Shown: piece by piece, positions 46,921-57,603 of the stretch
Numbering within the stretch: the stretch's first letter is position 1
How the letters are laid out: every line of letters starts with the position of its first letter
NCBI RefSeq assembly: GCF_901000735.1
Contig: NC_081544.1
Span: 10,045,608-10,109,607 of the forward strand
DNA length: 64,000 nucleotides
Origin: Corylus avellana
Lineage: Eukaryota; Streptophyta; Magnoliopsida; Fagales; Betulaceae
Direction: 5' to 3'
The notes under the pieces: model-generated
What the model was told of the DNA's origin: nothing
Seen by the model: only the letters and a program-made list of their open reading frames with translations
The model's database searches: none
Translations under genes and position numbers: made by a program

Positions 46921-48093
46921 CTGACGAACAACTTATGTACATCTCTCAAAATCTTGCACCATGGTTCGCAGACATAGTGAACTACCTTGTCACTGCCCAA
47001 ATGCCATCACATTGGACCAGGCAAGACAAATCAAAATTCTTGGCTGGGGTGAAGTACTTCTTTTGGGATGATCCTTACCTGTTCAAATACTGCCCATATC
47101 AGATTATAAGGAGATTCATTCCTGAAAATGACCAGCAAAATGTCCTATCTTTTTGCCATGATCATGCATGTGGAGGCCACTTCAGTTCTAAAAAGACCGC
47201 GGCGAAAATTCTTCAAAGTGGATTCTATTGGCCCTCCATTTTTCGTGATGCCCATTCCTACTGTTCAGCCTGTGATAGATGTCAGAAATTGGGGAGCATT
47301 GGAAGAAGGAATATGATGCCGCTGAACCCGATCCTTATTGTGGAGCTATTTGATGTTTGGGGCATTGATTTCATGGGGCCCTTCCCTAATTCTTATGGGC
47401 ATCTTTACATCCTTGTAGCGGTGGATTATGTTTCCAAGTGGGTGGAGGCCATTGCATGCAAGACTAATGACCACATAATTGTGTTGCAATTTTTGAAAGA
47501 AAATGTGTTCGTACGTTTTGGGACACCACGTGCCATCATCAGTGATGGGGGGAAGCATTTTTGCAACTGATATTTTGAGCAACTCATGAAGAAGTATGGC
47601 ATTACTCATAAAGTTGCAACTCCCTACCATCCTCAGACAAGTGGGCAAGTTGAGATATCCAACAGAGAAATCAAGAGGATATTAGAAAAGACGGTGAACC
47701 CGACAAGGAATGACTGGTCTCTTCGACTCAATGACGCTCTGTGGGCATACCAGACTGCATTCAAGACTCCAATTGGCATGTCTCCCTACCGACTCGTGTA
47801 TGGCAAGGCTTGTCACCTCCCTGTGGAATTGGAGCACCGGGCTTATTGGGCTATAAAGCAGCTAAATTTCAACCTCACCAAGGCTGGTGAGCAAAGGAAG
47901 TTACAACTAGATGAATTAGAAGAATTGAGGAATGATGCCTACAACTATGCCAAGCTATACAAAGATCAGATGAAGAAGATCCATGACCAAAACATTTTGA
48001 GAAGATCATTTGAAGTTGGTCAGAAAGTCCTCCTTTACAACTCACGTCTGCATCTGTTTCCAGGAAAGCTCAAATCCCGATGGACTGGACCAT
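46921..48093 (+). pseudogene. Integrase of Athila-type element, cut by a gap
   Basis: The zinc finger [13 protein letters not shown] .. CSACDRCQK lies at ~47150-47290. The core has [33 protein letters not shown], a TGA at ~47568, and [17 protein letters not shown]. The C-terminal part [20 protein letters not shown] .. [19 protein letters not shown] runs into the gap at 48094. Confidence 0.87.
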
Positions 48094-48193
48094 NNNNNNN
48101 NNNNNNNNNNNNNNNNNNNNNNNNNNNNNNNNNNNNNNNNNNNNNNNNNNNNNNNNNNNNNNNNNNNNNNNNNNNNNNNNNNNNNNNNNNNNN
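48094..48193. other. Assembly gap (100 N)
   Basis: Exactly 100 N after ..CGATGGACTGGACCAT. The sequence beyond it does not continue the integrase, so the true gap may be large. Confidence 0.99.
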
Positions 48194-48841
48194 ACATATG
48201 TATGGGTAATTTGGTCATTTACTAATTCCATATGGAATTTCAGTGAAATGGCTGCCTTTTCAATTGAGGCTAAAGAAATAGAGACAAAATAGGGAATTCT
48301 CTGCACCAGCCACGTCTGGATGTACGGACACGGGCCCTCCTTCAGGTGGAGGCTTGATTGAAGGAATCTGTCTACGTAATGAGTTATGTTTTCCCTACTC
48401 TTTCCAAATGCAAACGGCAATTCAGGTGTTTGTCGTATAATGGAAGAGGTTCTATCCAAATAAAATAATAAAATAACATTTGTGGAAGAGGTTTATGGAA
48501 AATTGAAAATTTGCGAGAGAATTAGCCAAAGCAACCTCGACCAATAAACAAACGCCATGGGAAGGTATTTAATTATTGTGGCACATTTTAATTGGTAATT
48601 TTCACAACTAAATATCACTCACATTCTTTTGTTATCATAAAAGTGTGCTACTTACTGACACCTATTTTGGTATACATCTTAACCAACTGCTACCTAACTG
48701 TGATGGTGACCGTACAAAGTGACGTGGACTTAATTTGTTATTAATGTAGTTAAGTAGTTTTTTTATTAAGCTTAACTAAACAAATATCATACTCTATTTT
48801 TACTATATTGTAACAGAGTATATAATGTAATTGGTGTTTGT
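48194..48841. other. Non-coding stretch of unknown origin
   Basis: Unique-looking AT-rich DNA with no gypsy similarity. It sits inside the LTR-bounded Athila-type element, where only element or nested-element sequence is expected. Confidence 0.5.
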
Positions 48842-49629
48842 TGATGCACAGTTTTCGGATGATGGACGTGGCACACTCTCCAGGTGGTATCGCGATGTCC
48901 GAGGATGCGTCGGGCCTTTACACAAGAACAAACAATAGGATTAGAGTCCCCAATAATCTCCCGGCAGGGATACTTCGATGCTTAAGTCACTGATTTGAGA
49001 GAGAAAAGATGTAAGCAACAACGAAGCTAAGATAGCAAGAGTTGCGATTACCTTAGTACTGATAGGTAACTTGTATTTATAGGCATGAAAGGAGTTTAAT
49101 CTCCCACACGTCTCGGAGCCTTATCCCTTGATATCTACTATGCAGGTATTTGAGAAAGGGATAGAGTTTGTTAGCTACTCCGTGATCTTAGTAACCTAAG
49201 ATCACAGGATAAGCGCTATAGCTTTCGTGTGACATTAGGTCAGGATGTCCGAGTAGGACTCGGTCACATGTACACAGCTCTAGTACTGACAGCTGTTATG
49301 CATCCTGATTGACATAGATGTTCTTTTATAATTTAAAGGGTGGCCTATTCCATTGATATAGGGATAGTTGACATATTGATAACAAATATATGATCTTATC
49401 AAACGTAAGATAAGATCATCTGACTTAGAATAATACAAATACATCTCCATGGTAAAAGGACCGACTTGTCCCTCAGCCCTTGACTATTTCGGCCCATGAG
49501 TTGTATCTCGGACTAGGCGTCCGAGACCTCATTGGGCTAAGCTGACCGAGGCCTTAGCAGTTCTACATACTCGCGGAGTCTTGGGTTTAGAGCCCGTTGA
49601 GCCTTATCAAATTGATCCATGACCTAACA
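48842..49629 (-). repeat. LTR of another Ty3/gypsy-like element (minus)
   Basis: 788 bp, TGATGCACAG..ACCTAACA on the plus strand; minus-strand start TGTTAGGTCATGG. Immediately outside, on the minus strand, is a purine-rich TTGGAGGGTAAC, which fits a polypurine tract, so this would be a 3' LTR. It contains repeated TCCGAG / CGGAC words. Confidence 0.65.
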
Positions 49630-50001
49630 GTTACCCTCCAATTTCTTGGTCTAGATGACTATGGAAATTTTTGTGTTCTTTAAGAATGGATCATTTTTCC
49701 GATGTCCGACTCCTGGAAGCTACATGTCCGAGGCTTCCGAGGCGGAAACCCGATTTTTGGCCTTCAAGTTTTGGTTGGATTTTTCCCTCTGATTTTTTGC
49801 CAAGACGGTTGATTTAATCGAGGGTAAGTCAGTTCACCTGCCTGTTTATTCGAATGGCTAAGTACGCATCCACGTGTCAACTTCGGTATGGCTGTCCTTT
49901 CGGCTACCACACATCATCATTAGCAAGTGATAGGACACGCATGCTACGGCATTTAATGCACGTGTTTCAGAGGCATCGTTTAGGGTTTCTAGCGCCGACG
50001 C
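49630..50001 (-). other. 3' untranslated remnant of the element with LTR 48842-49629
   Basis: Non-coding sequence with CCGAGGCTTCCGAGGCGG. It continues across the solo LTR (50002-51349) to 51355-51444, since GCGCC-GACGC on the left joins GACGC-CTCTTCACC on the right. Confidence 0.55.
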
Positions 50002-51349
50002 TGTTGTGCCAAATATCTACCTAAATTAGTAGGTAAATAATTGTACGTTTTACCTTCAAGTGCACAAGGTCAACATAGTAGTATATGGTACAAGTACAGG
50101 ATCATTCCCACGAGGATTGCTGAATTTTGCTTAAAAATAAATTCCTTAAATAAAACAAAGATTGATTTTTTAAGTGATGATAATGAAAGGTAGGGCTTTG
50201 ATATCCACCACTAATTATATTTAGCTAATATAACAATATGCCAATGCTTTGATCATGTTATGCACATCTAATGTTTGTCAACCTAAGGGCATGGCATATA
50301 CTCCTTAAGCTATAGATCTCCCTAAGCAACGAGTTAGGCATGGTGTATACTCTAACTCTTTTCTTTTCTAACGGATTTAGCATGGTGTATACTAAGTTGT
50401 TCCTTAGGAAAGCATATATTCTATGGAAATTGACAAACACATGAGGCCTAGGGCATGGGCGTATACTCCTGGTTCTTCATGTTGATTAACCCAAGAACCG
50501 CGGTGTAGATTCTTTTGTTACCTTTATTAAACCCAGGATTCGACCATCCAAATTGATTTAACTAACTAGTCCATACCACATGCATATGTTGATCAGGCAC
50601 ACACATATGAGGAATTCATGCAAGCAGGTGTTAATCAAGTTAAACAGCACAATAAGATCATTACAAAAGCATATTGAAATATTAACTAAACATAACTAGG
50701 GCTTCCATCTAGCCCTACTAAATAAATTAGCTACACATAAACTTGATGTTTAACATATTCATAAAATAAAAGAAAAGAAAGGAAAAGAATAAACTCGAGA
50801 CTTGAACTTGAAGAGCTCTTATTCTCCTCCTTACAAAGCATACCTATTCTAGAGGCTTAAGGGTCTATTTATAGGCTTTAAAAGTCCTTGACAAACTAGA
50901 AAACCTAGGAGTTTCATAGGGTTTCAAAACCTATTACAATTGGGAGTTGGAAAACCCTAATATGGAAATATTAGCATCATGGCTGTAGCTTTGAGGTGTC
51001 TCCTGCGCACGGGTGCGATCAATCGCAGCCCGTGTGCACTTGATTGCAGGTCTGCGATCGATCCTCTTTTGTTATGCGCTCGATCGCTCCCGGCTTGCTT
51101 CGTGCTATGTCTTCTCTAGTACTATGCTCGATCGTAGGGAACCTGTGATCGATCGCAGTGTTAGGAGCTCCCATTTTTCCCTTCTTCTCACTTTGAGCCC
51201 AAATCTTCCAAATTTACTTCATTTTCTTTCAAAAGCCTACAAAAGTATGGAAAACACAAAAATGAATTCAAATGACAAAATTAACTAAAACCAAAGGATT
51301 AAAATATGTAAGTTAAGGGCTAAAAATATGAATATTTTCCCACTTAATA
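50002..51349 (-). repeat. Solo LTR, family C
   Basis: 1,348 bp starting TGTTGTGCCAAATATCTACC, flanked by a perfect GACGC at 49997-50001 and 51350-51354. The other end reads CACTTAATA instead of CACTTATCA, a decayed terminus. It is related to family A LTRs and is the inverse of 51445-52728. A CGATCG-type tract lies at 51000-51165. Confidence 0.88.
51000..51165. repeat. CGATCG-type tract in family C solo LTR
   Basis: GGGTGCGATCAATCGCAG, CTGCGATCGATCC, TGCGCTCGATCGCTCC and CTGTGATCGATCGCAG, spaced 20-40 bp apart. It lies 185-350 nt from the minus-strand LTR start. Confidence 0.8.
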
Positions 51350-51444
51350 GACGCCTCTTCACCTTCTCAAATACACTACAAAAAGGGGTCTTTTTCTCTC
51401 CTCTTCATTTTCTACTTTTGTCTGGTTTTTTGAGACGTCATTGT

Positions 51445-52728
51445 TGATAAGTGCTAAAATATTCATATTTTCAGCCCTTAACTTGCATGTTTTAATCCTT
51501 TGGTTTTAGTTAATTTGGCCATTTTAATTCCTTTTTGTGTTCTTTCATACTTTTGCAGGCTTTAGGAAGAAAATGAAGTAAATCTAGATGATTTGGGCTC
51601 AAAGAGAGAAGATGGAAAAAATTGGAGCTCCCTGACACTGCGATCGATCACAAGGTACCTGCGATCGAGCGCAATACCAGAGAGGACACAGCACAAATTA
51701 GGCCAGGAGCGATGGAGCGCATGACAGAAGAAGGATCGATCGCAGACCTGCGATCGAGTGCGCACAGGCTGCGATCGATCACACCCGTTCGCAGGAGACA
51801 CATCAATTGGCGGCCAGAATGTCCCTCTTTTCATATTAGGGTTTTCCAACTCCCAATTGTAATAGGTCTCAAAACCCTACGAAATCTCTAGGTTTACTAC
51901 TTTGTCAAGGACTTCTAAAACCTATAAATAGACCGTTAAGCCTCTAAAATAAATATACTTTGTAAGGAGAAGGAGAGGAGCTCTTGAAGTTCAAGTCTCG
52001 GCTTTATTCTTTTCCTTTATTTTTTATTTTTTATTTTATTTTATGAAGATATTTAACATCAATTTTATGTGTAGCTAATTTAATTAGTAGGGCTAGATTG
52101 AAGCCTTAGTTGTGTTTAGTTAATATTTCAATATTGGCGCCTTTGTGATGGTCTTGTTGTGCTATTTAACTTGATTAATGCCTACTTGCATGAATTCCTC
52201 ATATGTGTGTGCCTGATCAACATATGCATGCGGTATGGACTAGTTAGTTAAATCAATTTGGATAACCGAGTCCTGGGTTTAACATAAGTAACAAAAGAAT
52301 CCACATCGCAATTCTTGGGTAATCAACATGGGGACATGTGTTTGTCGATTTCCATAGAGTATATGCTTTTCTAAGGAACAACTTAGTATACATCATGCTA
52401 AATCCCTTAGAAAAGAAAAGAGTTAGAGTATACGCCATGCCCTTAGGCTGACAAACATTAGATATGCATAACATGATCAAAGCATTGACATATTGTTAGA
52501 TTAGCTAAATATAATTAGTGGTGGATATCAAAGCCCTACCTTTTATTATCATCACTTACACAATCAATCTTTGTTTTACTTAAGGAATTTATTTTTAAAC
52601 ATAAATTCAGCAATCCTCGTGGGAATGATCCTGTACTTGCACCATATACTACTATGTTGACCTTATTCACTTGCAGGTAAAACGTACAATTATTTACCTA
52701 TTAATTTAGGTAGATATTTTGCACATCA
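51445..52728 (+). repeat. 5' LTR of family C element
   Basis: 1,284 bp from TGATAAGTGCTAAAATATTC to TTTGCACATCA, followed by a primer site. It carries the CGATCG-type tract at 51637-51800 (GACACTGCGATCGATCACA, CCTGCGATCGAGCGCA, ACCTGCGATCGAGTGCG). With 50002-51349 it forms an inverted repeat with a ~95-bp spacer. Confidence 0.85.
51637..51800. repeat. CGATCG-type tract in family C 5' LTR
   Basis: Counterpart of 51000-51165, at the same place in the LTR (about 190-355 nt from its start). Confidence 0.8.
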
Positions 52729-52734
52729 AGTTTT

Positions 52735-52752
52735 TGGCACCATTGTCGGGGA
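52735..52752 (+). promoter_or_regulatory. Primer binding site, tRNA-Asp type, decayed
   Basis: TGGCACCATTGTCGGGGA lies 6 bp inside the LTR. It differs from the intact site at 42291 by transitions at three positions. Confidence 0.8.
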
Positions 52753-53150
52753 TTGTGGTGAATTTTGTTTAAAATTAGTTTTCTGTAGTTGTGTTATTTT
52801 AATTTTCAAATTTTAATTTAGTTGTTAGCAAAAATAAAAAATAAATTAAAAATTTTCGTTTTCCCTAACTTTTCTATTTTCTGTTTCAGGTTGCGGACTG
52901 GCATTCTATGATTGCGATCAATCGTCAGCCCGGTGCGATCGAGCGCACTGTGACCGAACGCACCAACCTGCGATCGAGCGCAGTTCCAGGGAGCATCTAG
53001 ACCAGCAGTACTGAAGCTGCTGAAGAAGTAATTCAGTTGATGCAAGGTCGTCGATCTCAAGCCTCAACCGTTATTCCACTCGATCTTGAAATTGAGCGGA
53101 CAATTTGACAACGACCTAGAGACAAAGAAGAAGAAGAAGAAGAAGAAATT
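52753..53150 (+). other. Leader of family C element with CGATCG-type tract
   Basis: An AT-rich leader, then a cluster at 52908-52985 (GATTGCGATCAATCG, GGTGCGATCGAGCGCACTG, CCTGCGATCGAGCGCAG). A GAAGAAGAAGAAG microsatellite lies near 53125. Confidence 0.75.
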
Positions 53151-53153
53151 GAG

Positions 53154-54383
53154 ATGGAAGATTTGCAAGAGAATCCAATTGGGCCAAGACCATTAGAGGT
53201 AAATCCACCACGGGTGAGGAGACCAATGAAGCAGGCATACATTCAAGCAAACCTCCATCAACCCTCATGCATAGCATATCAACCGGAGGTGGATGGCAGC
53301 TATTATATCTCTCCTCAAATCCTTAATGCATGGACTCCCTTCAGAGGCATAGCTACTGAGGATCCCAACTTGCATCTTAAGGAATTCTTTGATTTATGCA
53401 AGTTGCCGCATGTCCAAGGCCTAACTCCAGAGAGACTCAGGTTAGTCCTCTTTCCTTTTTCCTTGAAAGATAATGCTAAACTATGGTACAATTCCTTGCC
53501 TGCAGATTCCATCCATACTTGGGAAGAATTAACCACCAAGTTTCTGAAGAGGTTTTTCCCAGCCCAGAAGACAAAACAACTTAAAAGAGAACTTCAAATG
53601 TTCCAATAGCGAGACGAAGATTTGTTCTTTGAGGCCTGTGATCACTTCAATTTCTTGCTTCTTAAGTGCCCACATCACAACATCCCTCAAGATGAGCAGG
53701 TACAAATTTTCTATGAAGGATTAGATGATACTAACAAAGGGATGGTTGATTCAGCTTGTGGAGGAACACTTACGGAGAAGAGTAGTGAGGAGGTTGTGGA
53801 ATTTTTTGAGACATTAAGTGAGCATTCACAGCAATTCTATTCAAGAGGAAGGAGAGGAATCAAAAGAAAGGGCATGTATGAAGTAAACCTTAGTGGGGGA
53901 TCAACCAATCAGTTGGCTGCTGTAGAAAAGAAGTTGGACATGATTGTCAAGGCCATGATTGTTCAGAAAATCTCACATCTGCAACAGGACACACCAATCT
54001 AGGTATGTGCTATCTGTTCCTATTTAGATCACACTACTGAGAAGTGTCCTTTTGCAGTGCAAGAAGAGGTGAATTTTGTGGGACAAAACAATTATCGCCA
54101 CAAGAACAACCCATACTCCAATACTTACAATCCAGGATGGTGCAACCATCCAAATTTCTCTTGGAGTAATAATGAAGGACAGCAGAAAGGGCCCCAACAA
54201 GCAAGCCAACCAACTCAAGAGTCAAAGATGAACCAACTGGAGAATATGATGCACAACCTGGTGACTTTAGAGCAGCAATTCACGGCTGATAAAAAACAAT
54301 TCAATACAAAGACTGATCAAGCCATTCAAAGACTAGAAGTGCAAATGGGTCAGATGGCAAAGGAGCTGAGTGAGAGGAAGTAA
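53154..54383 (+). pseudogene. Gag of family C element (gag-only, Athila-like)
   Basis: The Gag core reads LHLKEFFDLCKLPHVQGL, LRLVLFPFSLKDNAKLWY and TTKFLKRFFPAQKTKQLKRE, then a TAG at 53607, then FNFLLLKCPHHNIPQDEQVQ. A zinc-knuckle-like CAICSYLDHTTEKCPF lies after the stop near 54000, and NTYNPGWCNHPNFSWSNN near 54118-54165. Only two stops interrupt ~410 codons. No protease, RT or integrase follows, so the element is non-autonomous or truncated. Confidence 0.83.
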
Positions 54384-54949
54384 GGAGAATTTTCAGCTCA
54401 AACAATACCTAACCCAAGGAGTCACTAGCAGCTGAAGGCAGCCACAATTCTAAAAGGTCCTGCTCCTCCAAGGGCACTTGAGCCAAATTCTGAAGAGCTC
54501 AAGTGCAGCTCTTCACACTAGGAGCATTATAATCACAAGTAGACGCGTTTGAACAGTCAAGAACCTCAAGCGCATCTACTCAAAATAGTGGCACTGAAGC
54601 CACTGAAGGCGGTAACATTTTCCCTCTTGTTTTCTTCATATTACTTTCTTTACTTTACATATGTCTCAATTATCCTTTATGTTTCGCTTTCATTATTCAC
54701 CTTTATTTTACTTTTCTTTTGTTTTGTTTTTAAGCAAAAAAAAAAAAAAAATTGACATTCTATTACTACAATCAATTGCAACAAGTATGCGATCAAGCGC
54801 AGTAACCGAAGGGTGGCTCAACACTTTCTGTCAGTGCGATCGAGCACATATGACCCACACATGCACACCTCTCGCCGAATGCAATCAAGCACACCAGGTG
54901 TGCGATCAAGCGCAATCGGGCAGCAAGCCACGTGACCTATTTTAGATCA
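54384..54949 (+). other. Family C untranslated region with CGATCG-type tract
   Basis: Non-coding. The T-rich part 54615-54740 is followed at 54770-54925 by ATGCGATCAAGCGCAG, CAGTGCGATCGAGCACA, AATGCAATCAAGCACA and GTGCGATCAAGCGCAA, decayed forms of the motif. Confidence 0.7.
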
Positions 54950-55101
54950 TGATGCGTGCCAAATATTGCATATTTGGACCCCTTAATTTACTTGTGTTAA
55001 TCCTTTAGCTGTGTTATTATCTAATGTTCTGTGTTAGTTTTGTGTTTTTAGTATTTTGTAGGTGTTGAAGAAAAACTACTTTTTGGAAGAAAACATACTT
55101 T
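54950..55101 (+). repeat. First 152 bp of a family B LTR, cut by a gap
   Basis: TGATGCGTGCCAAATATTG onward is nearly identical to 55474-55625 and shares the 3'-LTR-specific bases. It is interrupted by the 20-N gap. It is either a real second LTR or an assembly duplicate. Confidence 0.85.
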
Positions 55102-55121
55102 NNNNNNNNNNNNNNNNNNNN
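55102..55121. other. Assembly gap (20 N)
   Basis: 20 N between an LTR start and element 3' interior sequence; order and distance are unreliable. Confidence 0.99.
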
Positions 55122-55473
55122 ATGAAGTCTAAATTGTTCATTTATGAGTGGTTTGATTCTGGATTTCCTTTTGATAGTGATGATGGTGTTTGTCTTTTTA
55201 AGTTTGCTCATGAATAAGAACCATGGTTTATGTGAAACTTCTTTCTTGTTAACAACATAGTACTACAATGTTTGTGGGTATCATTCCTGTTAAGCCCTCA
55301 TGAGACTTCACTCGTCCACTAGGGATGCCTAGGGGTTTAAAAGGCTTGTTGCATATGCTAAATGCAATCGTCTCTCCCACGAAAGAGGATTTATGTTTTG
55401 TTTTGTTTTGTTTTCATTCTATTTTTCGTTTTGTTTTGCTAAGGGACTAGCAAAAGTTAAGTTTGGGGGTGTT
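55122..55473 (+). other. 3' untranslated interior of Athila-type element
   Basis: Non-coding, ending in GCAAAAGTTAAGTTTGGGGGTGTT, a polypurine tract next to the 3' LTR. The block 55271-55380 is conserved with family A (6256-6362, minus). Confidence 0.8.
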
Positions 55474-56744
55474 TGATGTGTGCCAAATATTGCATATTTG
55501 GACCCCTTAATTTACTTGTGTTAATCCTTTAGCTGTGTTATTATCTAATGTTCTGTGTTAGTTTTGTGTTTTTAGTATTTTGTAGGTGTTGAAGAAAAAC
55601 TACTTTTTGGAAGAAAACATACTTTGAGAAGACCTAGATGATGTGGTTAAGTTTAACCAAATCCAAGAAATGGGTAAATCGGATTAAGGATAAGATTGGA
55701 TAAAATTTCGAATTGGATTCAAATTCAGATTCTACACGTCTCAGTATTTTGACCATAACTTTTCTCTCACATATCCGATTGAGGTGATTCAAGTGGCGTT
55801 GGAAAGCTAACTCAAAATACTACAATTCATTGTGAAATATGATTTTCCTAATTCGGACGTTTACTATTCCAAAATCGTCCCGTAATTAAATGGTACAAAC
55901 CTGGACGAATTGTATCCGATTTCAACTTGTAAAACCCTAAGTTTTAGGTCTATAAATAGGGAATTATCAGATTAGTTGAGGGGGCTACGAATTTGAAGAT
56001 TGCAGAGGAGAAAGAAGAGAGTTTAAGGTTTTCCTAACTTTTGAATCTCTACTTTGTGATTCTTATTTGTAAGTACTCGATTTTACATTATGAATTCAAT
56101 CAATTTTGTTTTGTCTTTCAATAACATGAGAGGCTAAACCTTCAACTAAGGTTAAAGATGAAGCCTCACTTATGATTAGCAACTTTGTTTCATGTATGTA
56201 ATATTTCCCAATTTAATGGTTTAATTGCTCTATTGTTTTACTTCTAATCAATTGGATTGAATAACTCTTGGATATCTTTTGTGATTCAAGGATACACTTG
56301 ATGATTTAAGATTATTCAATACAATTGATTGCTTGGTTTTCTTTGTTAAAAATTGGATTTCTTTTGTGATTTGGGTTATGAATGGATACATGGGATCTTT
56401 TGATTAATTCTTTGAAGCAATAGTAAAACAAACTTAAGATTTATATGTGAGAACTTTGGGGAATATTATAGATCATGAAATTATGTTGTTATGAATTTGT
56501 GAGTGCGGATTCCGAAACCTTAGTGCTTTGTCATAAGATTTCAATCACTTTAAATTGCTTATGCTTTGGCTTTTTCATTCAAACAAAAAAAACTCTCAAA
56601 AATTTGGAACTAGACTAGGGTTTAATTAATTTAGATTTAAAATTGCTTTCAAGAATACAATTCCCTATGGGTTCGATCTCGCACTTGCAATCCATTAACT
56701 ACAATTGATTCGTGCACTTGCGAGTTAAATAAATTTGCACAACA
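55474..56744 (+). repeat. 3' LTR of Athila-type element
   Basis: 1,271 bp, with 11 substitutions and no indel against the 5' LTR. Followed by GAGCA. Confidence 0.95.
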
Positions 56745-56749
56745 GAGCA

Positions 56750-57603
56750 CATCATGTAACTCTTTGAGAAGCATTCTTAACCAAGAGATTTCAGCATTAG
56801 TAATAGCCATTGCTCTATATTCTGCTTCTGTGCTAGACCTAGATACACCTGGTTGCTTCTTAGCATGCCAGGAGATTAAGTTATTCAAAAAAAATACATA
56901 GTAGCCTGTAGTAGATCTTCTGTCAAGTGGATCACCCGTCCAATCCAAGTCATAGTACGCTTGTATTTGGAGTAGTCCAGGAGTAAAATGTAGACCATGA
57001 TCTGGAGTCCCTTTTAGATATCTGAGAACTTTTTTTGCAGCTTGAAGATGAGTAGTCGTGAGACAATGCAGAAATTGACAAAGTTTATTGACAGTATAGG
57101 CAATGCCTGATCAGGTAAGAGTACAATATTGCAATATTGCAAGGCTCCAACAATGTGTCTGTAGGCCGTGGGATCTGGGAGAGCATCACCAACTAGCTTT
57201 GTCATCTTCTGCCCTGAGGTGCAGGGAGTTGCATAAGGCTTAGCTCTAGACACGTTGACCTATGTAAGAAGATCAACTATGTATTTGCTTTGATTGAGAT
57301 GTAGTCCTGTCTTGTCTCTCAAAACATGAATGCCAAGAAAGTAGGACAGGCAGCCTAGGTCTTTGAGTTTGAATTCCTGTTGCAAACTAGAAATTACTAA
57401 TGCAATGACAGTGGAATCAGTACCAGTGATTATAATGTCATCAACATATATTAGGATAAATAGATGTACTGAATCTCGATGAAGTATGAAGAGGGATGTG
57501 TCTACTAAGGAGCCAATAAATCCCAGGTGGAGTAGAGCCCGTGAGAGTCGATAAAACCAAGCCTTAGGTGCTTGTTTGAGACTATAGAGAGCCTTTTTGA
57601 GCT
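56750..57603 (-). pseudogene. Copia RT C-terminus and RNase H (upstream part of split gene)
   Basis: MKLKKALYSLKQAPKAWFYR and LFILIYVDDIIITG (YVDD at 57437-57448) are followed by KDLGCLSYFLGIHVL and a stop near 57260. Then come YATPCTSGQKMTKL, a frame change near 57115, DWTGDPLDRRSTTGYYVFF and VSRSSTEAEYRAMAITNAE. It ends in LRMLLKELHDV at the insertion point. Confidence 0.87.

Larger units (their letters stand above)
41014..56744 (+). mobile_element. Athila-type Ty3/gypsy element (family B), young, with nested inserts and gaps
   Basis: Both LTRs (41014-42284 and 55474-56744) are 1,271 bp and start TGATGTGTGCCAAATATTG and end TTTGCACAACA. GAGCA flanks both sides (41009-41013 and 56745-56749). 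I count 11 substitutions and no indel between the LTRs. A perfect tRNA-Asp-type primer site follows the 5' LTR. Gag-pol runs 42702-48093 on the plus strand. After a gap, other elements fill 48842-54949 before the 3' end (55122-55473). Confidence 0.9.
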
